Of a stretch of 31,107 bases of DNA, positions 1-8,705 are shown one piece after another. The translations under genes and the position numbers were made by a program. The DNA lies in assembly GCA_964405335.1 (NCBI GenBank), contig CAYONP010000072.1:1-31107 (forward strand). Direction: 5' to 3'. This DNA is from CAYONP01 sp964405335. Its GTDB lineage: Bacteria; Armatimonadota; UBA10988. Position 1 is the first letter of the stretch. Each line of letters begins with the position of its first letter. The notes under the pieces are model-generated. The model saw nothing but the letters and a program-made list of their open reading frames with translations, searched no databases and had not been told where the DNA came from.

Positions 1-741
1 GCCATTCCGGCCGACCTGCAGGAGTCGCAGCTCTTCGGGCACGCCAAGGGCGCCTTCACCGGCGCCACCGAGGACCATACCGGTGCCTTTGCCGCGGCCG
101 ACGGCGGCACGCTGCTGCTCGACGAGGTCGGCGAGATGCGCACCGAGATGCAGGCCAAGCTGCTCCGCGCCCTGGAAGAACGCGCGGTCACGCCGCTGGG
201 GCGCAACCAGCCCACGGCCGTCGACGTGCGGGTCGTCGCGGCCACCAACCGCGACCTGGGCGAGGCGGTCGCCGCCGGCGCCTTCCGCGCCGATCTCTAC
301 AACCGGCTCGAGGGCGCCGTCATCCACTGCCCGCCACTGCGCGAGCGGCGCGACGACATCCCGGCGCTGACACAGCACATCCTGGCCGGCGTGGCCGAGG
401 CCTACAGCGTGGCGCCCAGAGCGCTCTCGCCCGCCGCGCTCGAGCGCCTCCGCGCCCACGATTGGCCGGGCAACGTGCGCGAGCTGCAGAATGTGCTGCG
501 CCGGGCAGTCATCTTCGCCCCGGGCGAGGTGATCGAGGCCGACGAGCTCGACCTCGGCTCGGCCGCAGCACCGCCCGACCCGCCGGCCGGCGACGGCCTC
601 GGCTTGCTCGAGCGCCGCGAGCGCGACGCGATCATCGAGGCGCTGCGCCACACGGGCGGCAACAAGTCGGCCGCCGCGGCGCTGCTCGGCATCGATCGCA
701 AGAAGCTCTACCGCCGGCTGCGTCGCTACGCGATCGAGTAG
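1..741 (+). CDS. sigma-54-dependent transcriptional activator (NtrC family), 5' end missing
   Basis: The frame is open from the first base and gives 246 residues ending at TAG 739-741. It holds the second half of an AAA+ sigma-54 activator domain: the GAFTGA loop that contacts sigma-54 is residues 17-22, preceded by LFGHAK, and the Walker B segment GGTLLLDEVGEM (D41, E42) follows. The R-finger/sensor region (VAATNRDL, FRADLYNRL, PPLRERRDDIP, WPGNVRELQN) is also present. The C-terminus (about 203-246) is a Fis-type helix-turn-helix ending in AAAALLGIDRKKLYRRLRR. In this family ATP hydrolysis remodels the sigma-54 RNA polymerase closed complex. Walker A and any receiver or sensor domain lie upstream of the window, so the input signal is unknown. 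The soluble NtrB-like kinase at 11524 is a conceivable but unproven partner. No convincing -24/-12 promoter was found in the window. Confidence 0.95.
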   Translation, partial: AIPADLQESQLFGHAKGAFTGATEDHTGAFAAADGGTLLLDEVGEMRTEMQAKLLRALEERAVTPLGRNQPTAVDVRVVAATNRDLGEAVAAGAFRADLYNRLEGAVIHCPPLRERRDDIPALTQHILAGVAEAYSVAPRALSPAALERLRAHDWPGNVRELQNVLRRAVIFAPGEVIEADELDLGSAAAPPDPPAGDGLGLLERRERDAIIEALRHTGGNKSAAAALLGIDRKKLYRRLRRYAIE

Positions 742-1279
742 GCCCGCGGTGCGCCGGAACATGCCTGGACCGCGCGCCGGTCCGGGCGCCCGTCTGCGCA
801 CGTGTTTCTGTTACAGGAAATTCACCTCGACTCCACTTGCGTGCCTCAGGCGGACATGTGTAGACTTGGTTTGGCCACCGGCGCCAGGATGGAGACGGCG
901 GTGGTCCTCGAGGGTTGTTGGCTGGTCAAATGGCAGACCCGCACGAGTGGTGCGGTCGTGCCGGGGCTGGCAGCCTGGTCAGGGCTGGGAAAGGGGGCTC
1001 GCCGTTCGGTCGCCTGAATTGACCGATGTCAGGGCGGTGAGCAACGCGTAGAGAGGCTGGGTGTTTCGCACGGGCCGTCGTCCAGGTGACGTCGGTTGCT
1101 GCGCGGCTAGAAAGGCCGATGCAGCACCGCACAAACGCTGACCTCCTCACCGCCTTCGCTCCTCAGATCCGCGCGCGGCGCGTCGCCGCGGGTGATCCTC
1201 GTGCCGATCCGATCAGGATGCGTTAGGGCGGACGGCGCGAGCGAGGGCCGTTTGGCCCACGACAGGGAGGATTCGAGAC
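742..1279 (+). other. 538-bp non-coding stretch with hairpins; candidate structured leader
   Basis: No credible protein-coding frame is seen; the short frames here have unnatural composition and no ribosome binding site. Two stem-loops fall just after the putative promoter. One is GGCCACCG (873-880) with CGGTGGtCC (899-907). The stronger is 932-944 with 950-962, twelve pairs with two single-base bulges around the loop GAGTG. The stretch ends in a clear ribosome binding site, GGAGG at 1266-1270, nine bases before ATG 1280. I recognise no known riboswitch or ncRNA family, and the region could simply be a long promoter region. Confidence 0.3.
837..866 (+). promoter_or_regulatory. possible sigma-70-type promoter
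   Basis: TTGCGT (837-842) and TAGACT (861-866) are separated by 18 bp, in a locally AT-richer stretch after the sigma-54 activator gene. If used, it would start transcription around 873 and leave a leader of about 400 nt before the start codon at 1280. Both boxes are imperfect, so this is a weak call. Confidence 0.3.
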
Positions 1280-2596
1280 ATGCGCACCATCGCGCAGATT
1301 GCGCTGGCACTGGCCGTGGTGGCCGGGCCGGTTTGGGCGTACACGGGCAACATCACCGTCGTCCTGCGGGACAGTGCAGGCAACCCGGTGGACGGTGGCC
1401 GGGTTGAACTCGGCGTCGGCGGTTGGCCGTTCAAGGGCCAGACCGGCGATACCTCACCGGGCACGCTCACCTTCGCCTATGACGGCGGGGACAACATGCG
1501 TGTCCGAGTGGTCGCACCGAACTACGGCTCGAGCCAGACCACACCGCTCCAGGACCTGACGGTCAACAGCACGTTCGAGCTTCAGACCGAGGAACTGGTG
1601 GTCCAACTCCTCGACCACACCGGCGCGGCCCTCGACGGAGGGGTGGTGACGATCGGACACGGCGGCTGGCCTGTCATCGGAACCACTGGTGACGACGGGC
1701 CGGGCGAGGTGCGGCACGAGATGTTCGTTCCGGGTTACGCCGAGGTCCGGATGACTCTCTGGGGCGTCACCGAGACGAAGTCCATCACCACGCCGGTGAC
1801 CACCTTCCAGACGGGCTTGGTGAGCCTCTGCGGGGGACCCTACCAGCGTGGTGTGAGCGGCTGGCCGCCGTTCATCAACCCGTCCGAGATGCTACCCGTC
1901 CCGCACAAGTTCCGACGGCCGGGCGGCCCGGAGTTCTGGGTGACGCCGGTCGCTGGCTCATCGGTCTCGGGCGGCGCTCTGCGGCTGATCGATGCCCAGG
2001 GCGACGGGCTCGCCGGTGGCGTGGCGCAGCCCGCACTAGGCGGGAGCTGGAAGCCGGTGATCCCCGGCGAGACGGACGCCAACGGCTACCTCACGTTCGC
2101 CGTTGACTACACGCCGACCAAGATCCGGATGACGGTCAATCAGAGCAGTCAGCAGCAGACCGCGGCGGAGATGTCAGCCACCAACTGCACCTGGCAGACC
2201 TCGGAGGCGGTGATCTACTGCAATGACTCAGCGGGTGGGCCGCTGGCCGGCGTGGTGATTGATCAGGGCGGCGGGCATTGGGACACCAACAAGGCCGTCA
2301 CCGGGCCCTCCGGAGTGGTTACGATCCCGATCTTCGCTGGTGCCAGCCCGAAGTTCCGCGCAAACTACGGCGGAACCAGCCAGACGATCACCCAGTCCAT
2401 CGTAACCCCGTTCGTCTTCCAGACCGGGGCTGTCCATTCGGACAGCGGCTCCTGCGTCAAGTGGGCGAACGGGTCGTGGAAGACCTTCGTGCAGGATATG
2501 GAGATCTTCCCTGGTTCGTACAAGTTCGTGTTCAACGATGCGACACCGACCACGGTCTACGCCATCGCGGCCGGCGTGGTGAACACGATCCACTGA
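1280..2596 (+). CDS. exported protein made of repeated Ig/prealbumin-like modules
   Basis: 438 residues. GGAGG lies nine bases upstream of the start. A Sec signal peptide is evident (hydrophobic run about 4-20, likely cleavage after VWA). The mature protein is a chain of roughly 70-80 residue beta-rich modules. Each opens with a strand such as VVLRDSAGNPVDGG, contains a GGW motif and a Gly-rich turn, and closes with a strand ending FQTG, LQTE or WQTS. Modules start near residues 25, 100, 234 and 307, with a more diverged link at about 175-233 and a short last unit ending NTIH. They resemble the carboxypeptidase-regulatory / SdrD-B-like repeats of many secreted bacterial proteins, though I cannot name the family. 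Residues 234-438 match, without gaps, the C-terminus of the next gene. No catalytic motif is seen; an adhesive or structural surface role is inference only. Confidence 0.85.
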   Translation: MRTIAQIALALAVVAGPVWAYTGNITVVLRDSAGNPVDGGRVELGVGGWPFKGQTGDTSPGTLTFAYDGGDNMRVRVVAPNYGSSQTTPLQDLTVNSTFELQTEELVVQLLDHTGAALDGGVVTIGHGGWPVIGTTGDDGPGEVRHEMFVPGYAEVRMTLWGVTETKSITTPVTTFQTGLVSLCGGPYQRGVSGWPPFINPSEMLPVPHKFRRPGGPEFWVTPVAGSSVSGGALRLIDAQGDGLAGGVAQPALGGSWKPVIPGETDANGYLTFAVDYTPTKIRMTVNQSSQQQTAAEMSATNCTWQTSEAVIYCNDSAGGPLAGVVIDQGGGHWDTNKAVTGPSGVVTIPIFAGASPKFRANYGGTSQTITQSIVTPFVFQTGAVHSDSGSCVKWANGSWKTFVQDMEIFPGSYKFVFNDATPTTVYAIAAGVVNTIH

Positions 2597-2632
2597 TCCG
2601 GACGACCGGCCGGTATGGTCGGTCCGTGCTCT

Positions 2633-2668
2633 GGCCGGCGCCTTGCCCTCGCGGGCAGGGCGCCGGCC
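2633..2668 (+). terminator. strong hairpin terminator-like element
   Basis: A 16-bp stem with arms 2633-2648 and 2653-2668, fully paired including one G-U, closes on the tetraloop TCGC. It lies 37 bases after the stop of the first repeat protein. There is no long T tract, only the mixed stretch AACCTATTTCT, so efficiency is uncertain. It separates the two paralogous exported genes. Confidence 0.6.
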
Positions 2669-2747
2669 CCAACCTATTTCTGGGTAGAGGCCGTCGTGGG
2701 CGCCGCCCTCGTTTCGGTGGCGGAGCGCCCTTGCCGCGGAGATAGCC

Positions 2748-4205
2748 ATGCGTTTGCTTCGATTACGCGACAAGACTATCGTCGTCATCCTGACGAGCCT
2801 GATTCTCGGCGGCTGTGGCGACAGCGATACCGGCACCAGACTCGATGACGCCGGTCCAACCCGTGCCATGCACGAGCACTTCGACGGCTTCGACTTCATG
2901 CCGCCGCTGCACCAGTCCAAGAGCCTGACCACGTTCAACGCCGAGGCGAAACCGGTGGTCGAGATCTACGCCGGCACCGAAGCCAACCGCGGCCCCCTGC
3001 TGCGGCGGTTCGAGACCGCTGAGATCACCGTCGGATCGGACCTGTTCCAGGTCAACTGGAACACCAAGGACAACCCCGGCGGCCTGGGCGGCAACAGCGC
3101 CTGCGTGATCGAGGTCTACTGGGAGACCGCCGGCGCCCGCGACCAAATGGGGTACGTCGACTGCCTGGTTGACGCGGTGGCCGGCAAGGGCAAGAAGACC
3201 GCTGACGCCGACTACTCGTTCGACCTCAAAGATGGTCGCACACTGCCGATCAAGTTCGTCATCGACCGTTCGGTGCCAGAACCGGTGGACATCGCCGTCA
3301 CCGCCATCACTTCGGATTCTGCCGTGCAGGGCGAGACGGTCGATCTGACGGTCACCGGCGCCGGCTTCCGGCCGGGCGCGACCGTCAGTCTCGGCGAGGG
3401 TGTCACGGTCCACACCACGACGGTTGCGGGCGACTACCCGGCCACGCAAGCAGCCGTCAACGCCAGCATCGCCGCCGAGGCCGCCGTCGGCCCGCGGAAC
3501 GTGACGATCACCAACCCGAGCGGCCATACGGCGACGTTGGCCGATGGGTTCAGCGTCGCGGCGCCGCCGTCACCGAGCACCACCGTGCTGCGGTTGCTCG
3601 ACGAGGATGGCAACGGCTTGGCCGGGGGCAGGGCCCAACCCGCGATCGGTGGGACGTGGCAAGCGACTCTGCCCGGTCAGACGAACGCCGCGGGCGAACT
3701 CGAGTGTGAGCTCAATCCCGCCTGGACGAAGATCAGACTGACCGTGAACCAGAGCAGCCAGGAGAAAACCACCGCGCAGCTCCAGGCAGACGTGTACACA
3801 TGGCAGACGTCGACGGCCCTGATCCAGTGCCTGAACTGGGAAGGCGGACCGCTGCAAGGCGCGGTCATCGACCAGGGCGGTGGGTTCTGGGACTACAACA
3901 AGGCAGTGACTGACGAAGCGGGCGAGGCGCGTGTGCCGATGTTCGCTGGTAGCAGTGGGAAGTTCCGGGCTAACTGGAATCACACCAGCCAGACGGTCGG
4001 TCAGCCGATCGCCTCGCCGTTCGTGTTTCAGACCGGTGCGGTCGTATCGGCCAGCGGCACCTGCACGCAGATCGCGGCAGGCGGCTGGCGGGCCTTCATC
4101 CAGGGTATCGAGCTACTCCCCGGTTCGCGGAGTTTCAGGTTCTCGGATGGCACAACGGAGACTACCTACACCATTCTGCCTGGAGTCGAGAATGTCATTC
4201 ACTGA
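2748..4205 (+). CDS. lipoprotein with IPT/TIG-like domain and repeat module shared with upstream gene
   Basis: 485 residues, with GGAG (2738-2741) six bases before ATG. The N-terminus is a lipoprotein signal: hydrophobic TIVVILTSLILGG followed by Cys within LGGC. Residues about 30-180 form an unrecognised domain with several Trp and Cys residues. About 185-275 looks like an IPT/TIG Ig-like fold (start VDIAVTAITSDSAVQGETV; end NPSGHTATLADGFSV). Residues 281-485 align end to end with 234-438 of the preceding protein, both 205 residues long and ending xxIH, roughly half identical by eye. The pair therefore arose by duplication plus replacement of the N-terminal part. A second hairpin (2698-2707 with 2719-2730) sits just upstream of the ribosome binding site and could affect translation. 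No enzymatic motif is visible; surface display or matrix binding is a guess. Confidence 0.85.
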   Translation: MRLLRLRDKTIVVILTSLILGGCGDSDTGTRLDDAGPTRAMHEHFDGFDFMPPLHQSKSLTTFNAEAKPVVEIYAGTEANRGPLLRRFETAEITVGSDLFQVNWNTKDNPGGLGGNSACVIEVYWETAGARDQMGYVDCLVDAVAGKGKKTADADYSFDLKDGRTLPIKFVIDRSVPEPVDIAVTAITSDSAVQGETVDLTVTGAGFRPGATVSLGEGVTVHTTTVAGDYPATQAAVNASIAAEAAVGPRNVTITNPSGHTATLADGFSVAAPPSPSTTVLRLLDEDGNGLAGGRAQPAIGGTWQATLPGQTNAAGELECELNPAWTKIRLTVNQSSQEKTTAQLQADVYTWQTSTALIQCLNWEGGPLQGAVIDQGGGFWDYNKAVTDEAGEARVPMFAGSSGKFRANWNHTSQTVGQPIASPFVFQTGAVVSASGTCTQIAAGGWRAFIQGIELLPGSRSFRFSDGTTETTYTILPGVENVIH

Positions 4206-4260
4206 CTGACCAGATGGCCGAAGGAGTCGATCCCGATCGCTGGTCGAACGGCGTCGCGGT

Positions 4261-5532
4261 TCAGTTCCCCAGGTAGGTCGCCCGGGTCCCGCCGGCCTCG
4301 ACCGCCACGCCCATGCGGTGGACCGCGTGCGCGTAGGCTGCGTCGCGGAGGCCGATGTCGTGCTTGTCGGCCACGTGACAGATGCGGCGATACTCCGTGG
4401 TGATAATGTGCCGCAGCCGGTTGTGGACCTCTGAAATGGTCCAGTAATAACCGGCCTTGTTCTGCACCCACTCGAAGTAGCTGACGGTCACCCCGCCGGC
4501 GTTGGCCAGGATGTCGGGGATGACCATCACGCCCTGGTCGTGGAGGATGGCGTCGGCGTCGGAGCGGACCGGGCCGTTGGCCAGCTCGAGGATCGCCTTG
4601 GCGCGGATCCGCGGCGCGTTGTCGGGCGTGATCACGCTCTCCAGCGCCGCCGGGACGAGGATGTGCACCGGCAGCTCGAGCAGCTCGGCGTTGGTGATCG
4701 ACTCGTGACCGGGCACCTGGCCGACGGCGGCGATGACGCTGCCCTCGCGCGAGGCCGCCTGCCGCACCGCCGCGACATCGATGCCGCCGGCGCAGTAGAC
4801 CCCGCCTTTCCAGTCGCTCAGCGCAACCACCCGGAAACCTTCTTCGGCCAGCAGCGCCGCGGCGTGGCTGCCGACGTTGCCGAAGCCTTGGATGGCGATG
4901 GTCACGTCCTCGTAATTCCACACCCGGTCCTTGCACAGCTCGACGGCCAGGTAGGCGCCGCCGCGGCCGGTGGCGTCGTGGCGGCCGAGGCTGCCGCCGA
5001 GTTCGATCGGTTTGCCGGTGATCACCGCGGGTACCTTGCGGCGGGTGATGATCGCGTACTCGTCGGCCATCCAGCCCATCACGGTGGCGTTGGTGTTGAC
5101 ATCGGGCGCGGGGATATCGCGGTCGGGGCCGATAAAGTCGGCCACGGCGTCGATGTAGCCGCGGGCCAGGCGCTCGATCTCGAACGGCGAGAGTTGGGCC
5201 GCGTCGACCTGCACCCCACCCTTCGCGCCGCCGAACGGCAGGTCGCAGACGGCGCACTTGCAGGTCATCCAAAAGGCCAGCGCCTTGACTTCGTCGAGGT
5301 TGGTGTCGGGGTGGAACCGGATGCCGCCCTTGGTCGGCCCGCGGGTGTCGTCGTGCCGGACGCGCCAGCCGGTGAAGATCCTGAGGTGGCCGTCGTCCAT
5401 GCGGACGGGGATGGAGACCTCGAGGATCTCCTTCGGCGCCTTGAGTTTCTCGAGCGCCTCGACGCCGATGTCGGCGTAGCGGAACACGCGGTCGATGCGC
5501 CCGACGGCGTCGTCGAACAGGCTGACACTCAT
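4261..5532 (-). CDS. gdhA: glutamate dehydrogenase (Glu/Leu/Phe/Val dehydrogenase family)
   Basis: 423 residues, the usual length for hexameric bacterial GDH. It reversibly converts glutamate to 2-oxoglutarate and ammonia with NAD(P). The substrate-binding lysines are in GPTKGGIRF (K68) and in CKCAV (K92); the catalytic lysine is in LPFGGAKGG (K104). The catalytic Asp is in PAPDVNTN (D144). The Rossmann motif GFGNVG is at 216-221, with Asp240 at the end of the next strand region, which tends to favour NAD. The ATG directly follows the TGA of the upstream sbcC-like gene (TGAATG), with GGAGG inside the end of that gene, so the two are very probably co-transcribed and possibly translationally coupled. 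A leucine or other amino-acid dehydrogenase is less likely given the conserved GDH-type active site. It converges on the lipoprotein gene with a 55-bp gap and no clear terminator. Confidence 0.93.
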   Translation of the reverse strand: MSVSLFDDAVGRIDRVFRYADIGVEALEKLKAPKEILEVSIPVRMDDGHLRIFTGWRVRHDDTRGPTKGGIRFHPDTNLDEVKALAFWMTCKCAVCDLPFGGAKGGVQVDAAQLSPFEIERLARGYIDAVADFIGPDRDIPAPDVNTNATVMGWMADEYAIITRRKVPAVITGKPIELGGSLGRHDATGRGGAYLAVELCKDRVWNYEDVTIAIQGFGNVGSHAAALLAEEGFRVVALSDWKGGVYCAGGIDVAAVRQAASREGSVIAAVGQVPGHESITNAELLELPVHILVPAALESVITPDNAPRIRAKAILELANGPVRSDADAILHDQGVMVIPDILANAGGVTVSYFEWVQNKAGYYWTISEVHNRLRHIITTEYRRICHVADKHDIGLRDAAYAHAVHRMGVAVEAGGTRATYLGN

Positions 5533-8500
5533 TCACCCCTCCGCCGGCACGCCGACGAGTCGGAACCGCGAGCCGGCCTCCGGGTCCTTCGACACCTCAA
5601 TCCGCGAGGGGAAGCGCTCCTTGAGCGAATCGAGATGGGTGACCACGAGGATCAGCCGGAATTCGCTCTGGATCAGGGCAATCGCCTCAACCAACTGGTC
5701 CAGGCCGGCCTCGTCCTGGGTGCCGAAGCCCTCGTCGATGATCAGCGTGCGCAGACGGGCGCCGGCGCGGCCGGCGAGCAGGCGGCTGAGCGCCAGGCGA
5801 AGCGCGAAGTTGATCCGGAACGCCTCGCCGCCGCTGTAGTTCTCGTAGCTGCGCGTGCCCAGCTCGTCGGCGATGTCGAGGTCGAGCGTCTCGCGCAGCT
5901 CGCCACTGCCGGTTTGGCGCTGCAGGCGGATGGTCAGGTTCATGCGATAGTCGGTCAGTCGGCCCAGGATGTCGTTGGCCGAGCGCTCGATCTCGGGCAC
6001 GGCGTTCTCGATGATCAGCGCCGGGATGCCGTCGCGCCCGAACGCCTCTTCGACGCACTCGGCCACGCGCGCCGCGCGGCGCAGGCGGCTCAGCTCAGCG
6101 GCCAGCTCGCCGAGCGCCGCGGCATCCCGTTCGTGCCGACGGGCAATCGCCTCCAACTCGCCGCAGCGGTGGCGCAGGGCATCGAGCGCGGCGGTGGCGC
6201 CGGTCTCTGCCTCGCGCGCGGCGGCCAGTTCGAGTTCGGTCGCGGGGCGGTCGAGTCGCTCGGCGGCCGCCGCATCGCGCTGTCGCTCGAGTTCGCGGCG
6301 CGAGCGGTCGAGCGCCTCGAGGCGCGTGTCCAGGCGGCCCAGGCGCTCGCGCTCGGCGGGCAGGCGATCGCGGTCGCGTTGCAGCCGGTCGAGCTCGGTC
6401 CGCGCCTCGCGCAGCGCAGTGCGTTGCTGGTCGAGCTCGGCCAGGGCTCGCTCGTCGACGGTGATCGCCGCGATGGCCGCCTCGGTCTCAGCCAGCGCCG
6501 CGCGCTCGCCGGCGGCCAGCTCGGCCTGGGCCAGGGCGCGGTCGATGCGGTCCGCCTGGTCGCGCAGCTCGGGCAGCCGGGCCTCGGCCTCGGCGGTCAG
6601 GCGCTCGGCCTCGTCCAGCCGCTCGCGGTCAAGCTCGGCCGAGCGCACCGCCTCGACCGCCCGGCGCGCGTCGGCGTGTTGCTCGCGATCGTAGTCGAGC
6701 GCCTGCCGCTCGGCGCGGAGGCGCTGCAGGGCGGCCATCTCCTCGCCGCCGTAGTCATCGCGCCGCAGACGCCCCTCCAGCTCCGCCAGCGCCATCCGGG
6801 CCACGCCGAGCTGTTCGCCGGCGGAGCGCGCCTCGTCGCGGCGGTGCTCGAGCTGCGCCAGCCTGCCCTGCGCCTCGGTCAGCCGCGAGGCGGCCTGCTG
6901 CCGCTCGGCCAGCCGGCGCTCCAGTTCGCGTCGCTCGGCGCGGTTCTCGACGCCGAGGCGGCGCACGGCCTCGAGCTCCTGGTCGAGTGCCTGCCGGCGC
7001 TGGTCGTAATCGCCGCGGACGCGGTCGAGCCGCTCGCCGGCCAGCTCGGTGTGGCAGACCGGGCAGGTGCCGCCGCCCTGGTTGAGGATGTCGAGGTGGG
7101 CGGCCAGATCGGCCAGCGCCGCCTCGGCCGCCTGCTTGCGCAACTTCAGCCCGTGAAACTCGGCGCGCAGCGTGGCCTGCCTTTGCTCGGCCTCGGCGGT
7201 CTCGCGCGCGGCCTGGGCCGCCGTCGCGACGGCCGCCGCCGCGTCGGCAGCCTCCTGCTCGGCCGCCGCCAGCCCGTCGGCCTGCCGGCCGAGCTGCTCG
7301 GCTGCCCGGCGCTGCACCTCGATCGCCGCGCGGAGCTCGGTCCGGGCGGCCTCGAGCCGCTTCTCGGCCGCCGTGAGCCGGTCGTCGACCGCCCGGGCGT
7401 CGGCCTCGGCGCGATCGAGGCGGGCCAACTGCTCCCGTGCCGCGAGCAGTGCCTCGTATCGCTGCCGGATCTGCTCGCGCCGCCCGAGCAGCGCGGCCAG
7501 CTCTTTGCGGCGCTGCTCGAGCCCGTCGATCTGGTCGCCCAGCCGGCGCCGCTCCGACCGGGCGTCGGCCTCGGCGAGGTCGATCGCCGCGGCCAGGCGC
7601 TGCCGCTCGGTCAACAGCGATGCGCGGTGGTGCATCTGCGCTTCGAGCTCGGTCCGGAGCGCATCGAGCCGGTCGAGTTCGGCGGCCCGCTGCTCGGCCT
7701 CGGGCAGACCGGCCAGGCTCGCCTCGATGCGCTCGATCGCGTCGTCGAGCGCGGACCGGTCGGCCCGCACCTCGTCGGCCTCGGCCGTGGACTGCCTTAG
7801 CCGCTCGGCCAGGTCGGCCAGCAGGCGCTCGCGGCGGTCGTCCTCGGCCAGCGCTTGGGCCAGTGCTTCGACGCGCCCGGCGGCCTCGCGCAGCGCCTCG
7901 GCGGTGGCCTCGCGGTCGGCCTGCGCGGCGGCCAGATCGGCCGGCGCATCCTTGGTTTGCTCGACCTCGGCGCCGAGCGCCTCGTGCCGCGCCTCGGCGG
8001 CGGCCAGGGCTTGGTGCAGCTCGATCCGCTCTTGGTGAGCGAGCTTGTGCAGCCGCTCATAGCGCGAAAGCCCGAGCACCTCGGCGAGCGTCGCCTTGCG
8101 CTTGGCCGGTGTCTGGCGCGTGAACTCGTCGGCCCGGCCCTGGACCAGGAAAGCGCTCTGGCAGAAGGTCTCGTAGTCCATGCGCAGCAGGGCGGTCAGC
8201 CGCGCCTGGGTCTGGGTCAGGCTGCCGAGGGTCAGTGGCCGCCACTCCTCGTCGTCGCGGATGAACAGATCGAGCCGCTGCCCGCGGCTGGTGCGGAAGG
8301 TGCGGTGGACGCGGTAGCGCTGGCCTTCGTGGTCGAACACCAGGTCGACCCACATCTCGGTGGCGCCGAGGCGGAGCAGGCCCTGCAGGTTGACCGTGCG
8401 CTCGGCGGCCTTCCGCGCGGCGCCCCAGAGCGCCCAGGTGAGCGCGTCGAGGAGTGCCGACTTGCCGTGGCCGTTGGGCCCGGAGAGGCAGGTGACCGAG

Positions 8501-8577
8501 AGTTGCTGCAACTCCAGCGGCGCCACGCCCTCTCCATACGAGAGGAAATTGGAAAGCTGCAGCCGCACCGGCTCCAC
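5533..8577 (-). CDS. sbcC: SbcC/Rad50-type DNA repair ATPase
   Basis: 1014 residues from a GTG start at 8577. This start is chosen because GGAG lies seven bases upstream, it yields the family-typical N-terminus (xEPVRLQLSNFLSY), and the alternative TTG at 8625 is part of a probable -35 box. Walker A is GPNGHGKS (33-40). A long Glu/Arg/Ala-rich coiled coil runs on either side of a zinc hook CPVC (C505, C508), almost exactly mid-protein. The C-terminal ATPase half has the ABC signature SGGE (915-918) and Walker B LIIDEGFG (D948, E949). In the family this subunit pairs with the SbcD/Mre11 nuclease to process DNA ends and hairpins. No sbcD lies in the window: the next gene upstream is divergent and encodes a TPR protein. 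gdhA follows directly. Confidence 0.93.
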   Translation of the reverse strand: MEPVRLQLSNFLSYGEGVAPLELQQLSVTCLSGPNGHGKSALLDALTWALWGAARKAAERTVNLQGLLRLGATEMWVDLVFDHEGQRYRVHRTFRTSRGQRLDLFIRDDEEWRPLTLGSLTQTQARLTALLRMDYETFCQSAFLVQGRADEFTRQTPAKRKATLAEVLGLSRYERLHKLAHQERIELHQALAAAEARHEALGAEVEQTKDAPADLAAAQADREATAEALREAAGRVEALAQALAEDDRRERLLADLAERLRQSTAEADEVRADRSALDDAIERIEASLAGLPEAEQRAAELDRLDALRTELEAQMHHRASLLTERQRLAAAIDLAEADARSERRRLGDQIDGLEQRRKELAALLGRREQIRQRYEALLAAREQLARLDRAEADARAVDDRLTAAEKRLEAARTELRAAIEVQRRAAEQLGRQADGLAAAEQEAADAAAAVATAAQAARETAEAEQRQATLRAEFHGLKLRKQAAEAALADLAAHLDILNQGGGTCPVCHTELAGERLDRVRGDYDQRRQALDQELEAVRRLGVENRAERRELERRLAERQQAASRLTEAQGRLAQLEHRRDEARSAGEQLGVARMALAELEGRLRRDDYGGEEMAALQRLRAERQALDYDREQHADARRAVEAVRSAELDRERLDEAERLTAEAEARLPELRDQADRIDRALAQAELAAGERAALAETEAAIAAITVDERALAELDQQRTALREARTELDRLQRDRDRLPAERERLGRLDTRLEALDRSRRELERQRDAAAAERLDRPATELELAAAREAETGATAALDALRHRCGELEAIARRHERDAAALGELAAELSRLRRAARVAECVEEAFGRDGIPALIIENAVPEIERSANDILGRLTDYRMNLTIRLQRQTGSGELRETLDLDIADELGTRSYENYSGGEAFRINFALRLALSRLLAGRAGARLRTLIIDEGFGTQDEAGLDQLVEAIALIQSEFRLILVVTHLDSLKERFPSRIEVSKDPEAGSRFRLVGVPAEG

Positions 8578-8596
8578 ACGGTCGCTCCGCCCGGCG

Positions 8597-8625
8597 AGGA
8601 TAGAGGGCCGCGGCGACCGCGTCAA
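8597..8625 (-). promoter_or_regulatory. sigma-70-type promoter for the sbcC-gdhA unit
   Basis: On the minus strand TTGACG (8625-8620) and TATCCT (8602-8597) are separated by 17 bp. The predicted start near 8590 leaves a leader of about 13 nt holding the GGAG site before the GTG start at 8577. Confidence 0.55.
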
Positions 8626-8705
8626 CCGGAAGGGAGCCGGCCGGGCAGGGCTAATCCGCGAAGGCGACCAGCGCGCCGGCCGCGAGGCACGACGAGGGCC
8701 GAGGC

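Noticed and set aside
802..1017. small 71-codon frame in the long non-coding stretch
   Set aside because: No ribosome site and no recognisable composition or motif; it overlaps the candidate promoter and hairpins.
742..1279. sigma-54 (-24/-12) promoter that the upstream activator might use
   Set aside because: GG and GC doublets at the needed 10-bp spacing with proper context were not found; near matches were off by one base or lacked GC.
4540..7800. 1086-codon open frame on the plus strand
   Set aside because: It lies antisense to gdhA and sbcC, whose motifs are complete; high GC leaves few stop codons in the opposite frames and this product shows no family motif.
8578..8625. TTG start at 8625 for the SbcC-like gene
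   Set aside because: The TTG is part of the TTGACG -35 box and has no ribosome site; GTG 8577 has GGAG seven bases upstream and the family N-terminus.
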